Below, one piece after another: positions 5,115-10,720 of a stretch of 10,720 nt of DNA. The position numbers and the translations under genes are program-made. This DNA is from Ramlibacter sp. (GTDB lineage: Bacteria > Pseudomonadota > Gammaproteobacteria > Burkholderiales > Burkholderiaceae_C), in the NCBI GenBank assembly GCA_021156245.1, contig JAJNBO010000104.1, positions 1 to 10,720 on the forward strand, read 5' to 3'. The first letter of the stretch is position 1; each line of letters opens with the position of its first letter. The notes beneath the pieces are model-generated. The model saw nothing but the letters and a program-made list of their open reading frames with translations, made no database searches and was not told the origin of the DNA.

Positions 5115-7220
5115 TTACTGGGCCAGGCGGGACAGGTCGGCCACCCGGTTCATCGCTTGATGCAGCGTGGCGAGCAGGCCCAGGCGGTTGAGGCGCAGGT
5201 CCGTCTCTTCCGCGTTGACCATGACGCCGTCGAAGAAAGCGTCGACCGGGCCGCGCAGCACGGCGAGCGTCTGCAGCGATGCGGTGTAGTCGCCCGATTC
5301 GAACTGCGCGCGGGCCTTCGGGGCGATCTGCTGCGTGGCCGCGTGGAGGGCCTTCTCCGCGTCTTCCTTCAGCAGCGCCTCGTTCACGTGCGGATCGGCC
5401 TTATCGGCCTTCTTCAGGATGTTGCCGATGCGCTTGTTGGCGGCGGCCAGCGCGGGAGCCTCCGGCAGCGCGGCGAAGGCACGCACCGCGGCCAGCCGCT
5501 TGGCGACATCGCCCAGCCGCTGCGGTCGCAGGGCCAGCACGGCCTCGACCTCCTGCGAGCTGTACCCCTGCTCGCGCAGCAGGCCGGCGAGCCGCTCGTA
5601 GATGAACTCGGTGAGTTGCTCGGCGGTTTCCGGCTTCGCCTGCGGGAACAGGCCGAGAGCCTGCGTGACCAGCGCGCCGAGTTCCAGTGGCAGGTCCTTT
5701 TCCATCAGCATGCGGACCACGCCGAGGGCGTGGCGGCGCAGCGCGAAGGGATCCTTGTCGCCCGTGGGCAACTGGCCGATGGCGAAGAGGCCCGCAAGCG
5801 TTTCCAGCTTGTCAGCGAGCGCGACCACCAGGCCGGCGTCGTTGCGCGGCAGCGCGTCGCCCGCGAAGCGCGGGCGGTAGTGGTCTTCGATGGCGGCGGC
5901 GACGGCGTCGCCCAGGCCATCGTGCCGAGCGTAGTAGCCCCCCATGATGCCCTGCAGCTCCGGGAACTCGCCGACCATGTCGGTGAGCAGGTCCGCCTTG
6001 GCGAGACGGGCCGCCATGTCGGCCTCGCGGGCCAGCGCGTCACTGCCCATCTGCGCGCCGATCACCTTGGCGATGGCGCGCACGCGCTCCATGCGTTCGC
6101 CCTGCGTGCCCAGCTTGTTGTGGTACACGACCTTGTCGAGCCCGGCCACGCGCGATTCGAGCGACTTCTTGCGGTCCTGGTCGAAGAAGAACTTGGCATC
6201 GGCCAGGCGCGGGCGCACGACGCGCTCGTTGCCGCCGATCACGGCGCCGGGGTCCTGCGGCCGGATGTTGCTGACCACCAGGAAGCGGTTGGTCAGCTTG
6301 CCTTGCGCATCGAGCAGCGGGAAGTACTTCTGGTTCGCCTTCATCGTGAGGATCAGGCATTCCTGCGGCACCTCCAGGAATTCGGATTCGAACTGGCAGG
6401 TCAGCACGTTCGGTCGCTCGACCAAGGCCGTCACTTCGTCGAGCAACGCATCGTCCTCGATCGGCCGGGCGCCGCCGCCGACCTTGGCCGCGGCGTCGCG
6501 CAGCTGGCGCTCGATGTCGGCGCGGCGCTCGGCGAAGCCCGCGATCACCCCGCCTTGTTCCGCCAGGGTCGCGGCGTAGCTGTCGGCATCGGGGATGCTC
6601 ACGGTCGCAGACACCGCCTCGAAGCGGTGGCCGCCCGTGATGCGACCGGCGGAGAGGCCGAGCGCCTGGATCGGAACCACGTCCTTGCCGTGCAGCGCCA
6701 CCAGCGCATGCGCGGGACGCACGAACTTGACGTCGGTCCAGCCGTCGGCGAGCTGGTAGGTCATGACCTTGGGGATCGGCAGCCTGGCGAGGCTGTCGTT
6801 CAGCGCCTTCTGCAAGCCCTCCACCAGCGTCGCGCCCTTGGCCGTGCTGTCGTAGAAGAGCGCCTCCGCCTTGCCATCCATCTGCCGCTTGAGCTGCGGC
6901 ACCGCCGATGCGTCCGCGCCCAGTGCCTGCAGCTTCTTCAGCAGCGCTGGCGTCGGCTGGCCGGAAGCGTCGAGGCCGACGCTCACCGGCATAAGTTTCT
7001 GGGACACCGACTTGTCGGCGCCCTGCGGGGCCACCGCGGTGACGTGTGCGGCCAGCCGGCGCGGCGAAGCGAACGTCGTGACCTTCGATTCGGAAGACGC
7101 GAGTCCCTGCGCCTTGAGCTGGTCGACGAGCACGCCGGCGAACGACTCGCCCAGCTTCCTGAGCGCCTTCGGCGGGAGCTCTTCCACGAAGAGTTCGACG
7201 AGGAGGTTCTGCACGGACAT
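5115..7220 (-). CDS. glyS: Glycyl-tRNA synthetase beta subunit
   Basis: Beta chain of the bacterial alpha2beta2 glycyl-tRNA synthetase, responsible for tRNA recognition. It is 701 residues, full length for the family (E. coli about 689). The N-terminal LLVELFVEELPPKALRKLG (6-24) is diagnostic. An HD-like central region includes GEFPELQGIMGGYYARHDG (417-435) and ALADKLETLAGLF (467-479) followed by GDKDPFALRRHALG (487-500). The C-terminal DALR-type anticodon-binding domain includes NKRIGNILKKAD (595-606) and FFDGVMVNAEE (662-672). The ATG at 7220 was chosen over a GTG 33 nt upstream because it begins the conserved N-terminus and has a good Shine-Dalgarno (AAGAAGG, 7228-7234) at 7 nt. Its A overlaps the TGA of glyQ (TGATG), a classic coupling arrangement. 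No frameshift is seen. Confidence 0.95.
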   Translation of the reverse strand: MSVQNLLVELFVEELPPKALRKLGESFAGVLVDQLKAQGLASSESKVTTFASPRRLAAHVTAVAPQGADKSVSQKLMPVSVGLDASGQPTPALLKKLQALGADASAVPQLKRQMDGKAEALFYDSTAKGATLVEGLQKALNDSLARLPIPKVMTYQLADGWTDVKFVRPAHALVALHGKDVVPIQALGLSAGRITGGHRFEAVSATVSIPDADSYAATLAEQGGVIAGFAERRADIERQLRDAAAKVGGGARPIEDDALLDEVTALVERPNVLTCQFESEFLEVPQECLILTMKANQKYFPLLDAQGKLTNRFLVVSNIRPQDPGAVIGGNERVVRPRLADAKFFFDQDRKKSLESRVAGLDKVVYHNKLGTQGERMERVRAIAKVIGAQMGSDALAREADMAARLAKADLLTDMVGEFPELQGIMGGYYARHDGLGDAVAAAIEDHYRPRFAGDALPRNDAGLVVALADKLETLAGLFAIGQLPTGDKDPFALRRHALGVVRMLMEKDLPLELGALVTQALGLFPQAKPETAEQLTEFIYERLAGLLREQGYSSQEVEAVLALRPQRLGDVAKRLAAVRAFAALPEAPALAAANKRIGNILKKADKADPHVNEALLKEDAEKALHAATQQIAPKARAQFESGDYTASLQTLAVLRGPVDAFFDGVMVNAEETDLRLNRLGLLATLHQAMNRVADLSRLAQ

Positions 7221-8084
7221 CAGGCGGCCTTCTTCTGCATTGCATCCACCCACTCGCGCGGTGCCATGGGGAAGCCGAGGCGCTCGCGGCTTTCGTAGTA
7301 GCTCTGGGCGACGCTGCGCGCCAGGTTGCGGATGCGGCCGATGTAGGCAGCCCGCTCGGTGACGCTGATCGCGCCGCGGGCGTCGAGCAGGTTGAACGTG
7401 TGCGCGGCCTTCAGCACCTGCTCATAAGCCGGCAGGGCGAGCTGCTGCTCCATCAGGTGTTTCGCCTGCTTCTCGTGGGCGCCGAACGCGGTGAACAGGA
7501 ACTCGGCGTCGCTGTGCTCGAAGTTGTAGGCCGACTGCTCCACCTCGTTCTGGTGGTAGACGTCGCGGTAGGTCAGGCCTTCGGTCCACTGCAGGTCGAA
7601 GACGTTGTCCACGCCCTGCAGGTACATGGCAAGGCGCTCGAGGCCGTACGTGATCTCGCCCGTGATCGGCTTGCAGTCGATGCCGCCCACCTGCTGGAAG
7701 TACGTGAACTGCGTGACCTCCATGCCGTTGAGCCACCCAGTCGTCCTCGACGAAGCGGATGTCGTTCTTCTTCAGGTCGAAACCGACGGCCTGCAGCGAA
7801 CCGAGATACAGCTCCAGGATGTCGGCGGGCGCCGGCTTGAGCACCACCTGGAACTGGTAGTAATGCTGCATGCGGTTCGGGTTCTGGCCGTAGCGGCCAT
7901 CCTTGGGCCGGCGGCTCGGCTGCACGTAAGCGGCCTTCCAGGGCTCCGGGCCGATGGCGCGCAGGAACGTGGCGGTGTGCGAGGTGCCAGCGCCGACTTC
8001 CATGTCGTAGGGCTGCAGCAGCGCGCAGCCCTGGGCGTCCCAATAGGACTGCAGCTTCAGAATGAGTTGCTGGAATGTGAGCAT
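7220..8084 (-). pseudogene. glyQ: Glycyl-tRNA synthetase alpha subunit, broken by a ~41-nt deletion
   Basis: Alpha (catalytic) chain of alpha2beta2 GlyRS, split into two frames. From the ATG at 8084 the first 116 codons read normally, including the conserved [39 protein letters not shown] and DIRFVEDDW (ending at 7737). After one extra base (7736) the normal frame resumes at 7735 with [18 protein letters not shown] and runs 171 residues to a TGA at 7220. Family members have 14 residues between these tryptophans, close to ESPTLGAWGLGWEV, so 42 nt are reduced to 1, a net loss of 41. Adding them back gives 301 residues, almost the E. coli length of 303. As written, translation from 8084 leaves frame after residue 116 and stops at 7422 (220 residues in all). 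The missing segment is in the catalytic core. GlyRS is essential, so an assembly or sequencing error is the first suspicion. No clear Shine-Dalgarno is seen at 8084. Confidence 0.9.
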
Positions 8085-8150
8085 AGGCGGCGGGGCGGCC
8101 GGGACCGGACCCCTGACGGCGCGGACCGGCGGCCCGCGGAACCTTCCATT
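8085..8150 (-). other. lnt-glyQ intergenic gap with a GC-rich hairpin
   Basis: This 66-nt gap separates the lnt stop from the glyQ start. On the minus strand, bases 8137-8121 form a possible 7-bp stem with one G-U pair and a 3-nt loop (GCGGGCC-GCC-GGTCCGC). No T-run follows, so it is unlikely to be an intrinsic terminator, and no convincing -35/-10 pair was seen for a separate glyQ promoter. It may be a simple leader or attenuating structure. Confidence 0.3.
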
Positions 8151-9695
8151 TTAGGCGTGCGGGCGGCGGCGGCCGGCCCGCCAGGCGGTGATCGCGGCGA
8201 TCAATGCGAGCGCCCACAGGGGATCCAGCCCGAAACGGGACACCCACTGCGCATACGGCGTCATGCCGCTGCCGCCTTCGACCTCACCGACCAGCACCCC
8301 GCGGGTGTGACGCGGGAGGGCATGGGTCACCCGGCCGCCGCGGTCGATCACCACGGTGGCCCCGGTGTTCGTGGCGCGAATCATCGGGCGCTCGAACTCC
8401 AGCGCCCGCATCCGGCTGATCTGCAGGTGCTGGTCGATGGCGATCGTGTTGCCGAACCAGCCGATGTTGCTGATATTGACGAAGATGGTCGGTGCCAGCG
8501 CCGGGTCGCGAAACCGCGCGCCGAGTTCCTCGCCAAACAAGTCTTCGTAGCAGATGTTGGGGGCCAGCCGCTGCCCGGCCCAGACGAAAGAGGCCTGCCC
8601 GACGTCGCCCCGGTTGAAGTCGCCCAACGGGATGTTCATCATCTGCGTGAACCACTTGAAGAGTCCCGGGATGAATTCGCCGAACGGAACCAGATGATGC
8701 TTGTGGTACTGGTACTCGGCCTTGCCGGGCTGGTATCCAAGGACGGAGTTGGTGTAGCCGGTCTCCATGCGTCCCAGCGGGATGCCGACCAGGGCGGCGC
8801 GAGGTCCCTCCGAGAAGAAGGAGCGCAGCGTGGCCAGGTAACCCTCCGGCAGTTGCGCCGGCAGCAGCGGAATGGCGGTCTCCGGCGTCACGACCAGCTG
8901 CGCCTTCGCGTCGCGCAACTGCTCGCCGTACCAGGCCAGGGACTGCGGAATGCCGGTGCCGCCCTCGAACTTCTCGTCCTGCGGAATGTTGCCCTGCAGG
9001 AGGGCGACGCTCAGGCGCGCGCCATTCCCGGCCGGGGGCGCGGCAGGCGCCTGGGCGTTGCAGGCGGCCAGCAGGCCGGCCGTTGCGCCGAGGGCCAGCC
9101 AGTAGCGAAGAGACGTGCGGACGCCGGGCCGTACCAGTTGCGACAGGAGGAAGGCCAGCCAGGCGGCCACGGCGGCGATGCCATACACGCCGATCCAGCG
9201 GGCGAGCGGTCCCAGGGGACCGTCGACGTGGGCATAACCGCCCGCGCCCCACGGGAAACCGGTGAACAGCGACCCGCGCAACAACTCCGCGCCCAGCCAG
9301 AGTGCCGCGAACAGCAGCCCGTCGCGCCAGGGTCGGGCCACGGCTGCGCCCCGGAAGAGCGCCGCGGCAATGGCGTAGTAAAGGGACAGGAAGCCCGCGA
9401 GGAGCAGCACGGCCAGCGCGGCGAGTGGCGCAGCCAGGCCACCGTACACATGCATGGAGATGAACAGCCACCAGAAGGTGGCTGTCAGCCAGCCGGTGGC
9501 GAACACCCAGCCGATCAGTCCCGCACGAAGCCGCGAAGCCTGCGCTTGCAGCAGCATGGGCAGGACGGCCAGCGACAGCACCTGCAGCCACCAGCGCGGC
9601 TGGCCATCCAGCGGCCATGCCATGGAAAACGCCTGCATCACCCCGGCCACGAGGGCCATGAGCGCGGGCATTGCCAGGGAGCGCAGCGGCGTCAA
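8151..9695 (-). CDS. lnt: Apolipoprotein N-acyltransferase
   Basis: Inner-membrane enzyme that adds the third acyl chain to the N-terminal cysteine of lipoproteins, the last step of lipoprotein maturation. It is 514 residues (E. coli 512). The N-terminal half has several hydrophobic segments (about 8-26, 36-51, 60-80, 87-110, 166-187, 198-212). A periplasmic nitrilase-like domain follows (about 226-475), and a last membrane helix lies at about 490-505. Numbered from the 9695 start, the catalytic triad is E272 (VVTPETAIP), K332 (YHKHHLVPFGEF) and C382 (APNICYEDLFG). The start is uncertain. A TTG at 9695 overlaps the corC stop (TTGA) and gives the length stated. An ATG at 9671 would remove 8 residues and still keep the first membrane helix; neither has a strong Shine-Dalgarno. 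The gene directly follows corC, the usual proteobacterial order. Confidence 0.93.
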   Translation of the reverse strand: MTPLRSLAMPALMALVAGVMQAFSMAWPLDGQPRWWLQVLSLAVLPMLLQAQASRLRAGLIGWVFATGWLTATFWWLFISMHVYGGLAAPLAALAVLLLAGFLSLYYAIAAALFRGAAVARPWRDGLLFAALWLGAELLRGSLFTGFPWGAGGYAHVDGPLGPLARWIGVYGIAAVAAWLAFLLSQLVRPGVRTSLRYWLALGATAGLLAACNAQAPAAPPAGNGARLSVALLQGNIPQDEKFEGGTGIPQSLAWYGEQLRDAKAQLVVTPETAIPLLPAQLPEGYLATLRSFFSEGPRAALVGIPLGRMETGYTNSVLGYQPGKAEYQYHKHHLVPFGEFIPGLFKWFTQMMNIPLGDFNRGDVGQASFVWAGQRLAPNICYEDLFGEELGARFRDPALAPTIFVNISNIGWFGNTIAIDQHLQISRMRALEFERPMIRATNTGATVVIDRGGRVTHALPRHTRGVLVGEVEGGSGMTPYAQWVSRFGLDPLWALALIAAITAWRAGRRRPHA

Positions 9696-10570
9696 GCGGG
9701 CCCGCCGGCGCCTTCGGCCGGCGACACCTTGAACCAGCGCACGGCGCCGCCCTTGGTGTGCAGCACGACGAACTTCAGCCCGGCCAGGGTCGCCTCTTCG
9801 CCGCGCTTGGGGACGTGCCCCATCTCGTGGGCGATCAGGCCGCCGATGGTGTCGAATTCGCGCTCCGCCTCGGACGGAATGAGGTTCACGCCGAAAGCCT
9901 CGGCGACCCGGTCGATCGACGTATCGCCGCTCACCCGATAGGTGCGGTCCGCCAGGCCGAAGATGTCGCCTTCGTCCTCGGCGATGTCGAATTCATCCTC
10001 GATCTCTCCGACGATCTGCTCGAGCACGTCTTCGATGGTGATCAGGCCCGCCACGCGCCCGAATTCGTCGATGACGATGGCCAGGTGGTTGCGGTTGCCG
10101 CGGAATTCCCGCAGCAGGTCGTTGAGGCCCTTGCTCTCCGGGACGAACACCGCGGGGCGCAACAGGGCGCGCAGGTGGAAGTCCGGGGACCGCTGCAGCT
10201 TGAGCAGGTCCTTGGCCATCAGGATGCCGATGATGTTCTCGCGGTCTCCCTCGTAGACCGGGAAGCGGGAATGCGCGGTGTTGATGACGAGATTCAGGAT
10301 GTCGTCGTACGGCGCATCGATGTTCACGAGGTCCATGCGCGGCGCCGCGACCATCACGTCGCCCGCGGTGAGCTCGGCCATGCGGATCACGCCCTCGAGC
10401 ATCACGCGCGACTCGGGGCCGATGATGTCGTTGTCCTCGGCGTCCGCGAGTGTCTCGATCAGTTCGGCGGTGGAGTCCGGCCCGGGGTGGATGAACTCGG
10501 CAACCTTTTGCAGGAACGTGCGTTTGTCCTGCTTGTCGTGCGGGGCACGCGCTGGATGAGGGTCTGACAC
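9692..10570 (-). CDS. corC: CorC/HlyC-family CBS-domain protein (Mg/Co efflux accessory)
   Basis: A 292-residue soluble CorC-type protein linked to magnesium/cobalt homeostasis. After a charged N-terminus come two CBS domains. CBS 1 is about 68-128 (AGDVMVAAPRMDLVNID, then SRFPVYEGDRENIIGIL). CBS 2 is about 135-192 (FRGNRNHLAIVIDEFGRVAG, then LITIEDVLEQIVGEIEDEFD). A C-terminal CorC_HlyC domain at about 203-283 contains FGLADRTYRV, FDTIGGLIAHEMGHVP and TKGGAVRWFKV. No N-terminal membrane (DUF21) domain is present, as expected of CorC rather than the larger CorB type. The start is GTG at 10570, chosen because the protein begins MSDP as in relatives I recall; the Shine-Dalgarno is weak. It overlaps lnt by 4 nt if lnt starts at 9695. 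It is the first complete gene of the envelope/GlyRS cluster. Confidence 0.93.
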   Translation of the reverse strand: MSDPHPARAPHDKQDKRTFLQKVAEFIHPGPDSTAELIETLADAEDNDIIGPESRVMLEGVIRMAELTAGDVMVAAPRMDLVNIDAPYDDILNLVINTAHSRFPVYEGDRENIIGILMAKDLLKLQRSPDFHLRALLRPAVFVPESKGLNDLLREFRGNRNHLAIVIDEFGRVAGLITIEDVLEQIVGEIEDEFDIAEDEGDIFGLADRTYRVSGDTSIDRVAEAFGVNLIPSEAEREFDTIGGLIAHEMGHVPKRGEEATLAGLKFVVLHTKGGAVRWFKVSPAEGAGGPA

Positions 10571-10642
10571 AGCCGTGAGGCGGAGTGGGGGGATCGATAG
10601 GATACCGGAACGGCCCGCGGGCGGATGGGCCGCACCGCCCGA
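10571..10642 (-). other. Gap upstream of corC with overlapping GC-rich inverted repeats
   Basis: This 72-nt gap lies between the stop of the partial upstream gene and the corC GTG. It holds two overlapping inverted repeats. CGGCCC (10611-10616) pairs with GGGCCG (10627-10632), and GGGCGG (10619-10624) pairs with CCGCCC (10635-10640), each with a 10-nt loop. They exclude each other as hairpins. A 10-bp palindrome, GCCCGCGGGC, is at 10613-10622. No T-run follows, so an intrinsic terminator is not supported. A -10-like TATCCT (minus strand, 10604-10599) has no matching -35, so a promoter for the corC cluster is possible but unproven. Confidence 0.3.
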
Positions 10643-10720
10643 TCAACGGCCGCTCTTGCCCTTGGCACTGATCGCTCCGCGTCGGATCTCCTGCACCTGC
10701 GACAACAGCGCCATGAAATT
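10643..10720 (-). CDS. C-terminal fragment of an unidentified upstream gene
   Basis: The minus-strand frame is open from the right edge to a TGA at 10645-10643, giving 25 residues: NFMALLSQVQEIRRGA then ISAKGKSGR. Codon use (mostly G or C at third positions) resembles the neighbouring genes, and the basic, glycine-rich end looks like an ordinary C-terminus. It does not resemble YbeY, the gene often found before corC in other proteobacteria. I do not recognise the protein. It could also be a chance open frame, as it is short. Confidence 0.45.
   Translation of the reverse strand, partial: NFMALLSQVQEIRRGAISAKGKSGR

Noticed and set aside
5157..7298. A plus-strand open frame of 713 codons, longer than glyS itself, on the opposite strand of glyS.
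   Set aside because: The glyS protein on the minus strand is unmistakable. Long antisense open frames are expected where high-GC codon bias removes stop codons, and the translation is low-complexity, rich in R, H, V and A, with no recognisable domain.
7422..8084. Possibility that glyQ is naturally split or uses programmed frameshifting at 7736.
   Set aside because: No slippery heptamer or pseudoknot is visible. A frameshift alone would not restore the 14 missing conserved residues, so a net 41-nt loss explains the data better.
7605..9941. A plus-strand open frame of 778 codons spanning glyQ, lnt and part of corC antisense.
   Set aside because: It is a shadow of well-conserved minus-strand genes and crosses three of them. 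Its composition is that of antisense GC-rich sequence, with no domain or ribosome site.
1..10720. Search for mobile elements, tRNA/rRNA genes, CRISPR arrays, toxin-antitoxin or defence genes.
   Set aside because: No terminal inverted repeats, transposase motifs, regularly spaced repeats, tRNA-like cloverleaf or known defence domains were seen; the content is core chromosomal.

Overview
The window looks like chromosomal DNA of a high-GC betaproteobacterium, most likely order Burkholderiales and family Comamonadaceae (Ramlibacter/Variovorax-like). This is inferred from protein style, strong GC bias at third codon positions, and gene order. Almost all sequence is coding, with gaps mostly under 90 bases. 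Every gene but one lies on the minus strand. I see no rRNA, tRNA, mobile element, CRISPR array or phage material.

Left block (1-2812): a leucine/isovalerate (liu) catabolic module. On the minus strand, a MerR-family regulator (liuR-like, 1234-1653) is followed by a PaaI-type hotdog thioesterase (737-1198) and an isovaleryl-CoA dehydrogenase cut by the left window edge (1-716). Divergent from them on the plus strand is an MBL-fold hydrolase (1742-2812). Two nearly identical 22-bp palindromes mark this block. One (1212-1233) sits between liuR and the thioesterase. The other (1710-1731) sits in the divergent promoter region, on top of a good sigma70-type promoter for liuR. They are the likely LiuR operators and would tie all four genes into one regulon.

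Middle and right block (2813-10720): a long minus-strand cluster transcribed right to left. It holds corC, lnt, glyQ, glyS, gmhB, plsC and a YgjP/M48-type zinc metallopeptidase, with gaps of -4 to 66 bases. It mixes envelope biogenesis (lipoprotein N-acylation, heptose for LPS, phosphatidic acid synthesis) with the two subunits of glycyl-tRNA synthetase. The C-terminal 25 codons of an unidentified upstream gene lie at the right edge. The metallopeptidase converges on the MBL hydrolase, with stop codons directly abutting.

The main anomaly is in glyQ (7220-8084). The reading frame breaks at position 7736, where about 41 bases coding for 14 highly conserved residues are missing. As written, the gene cannot make a normal GlyRS alpha subunit. 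GlyRS is essential, so this is either an assembly/sequencing error or a real lesion backed by another GlyRS gene elsewhere. The rest of the window is ordinary housekeeping and catabolic sequence. I found no clear novel system; the least-explained parts are the MBL hydrolase and the thioesterase placed under LiuR-type operators.
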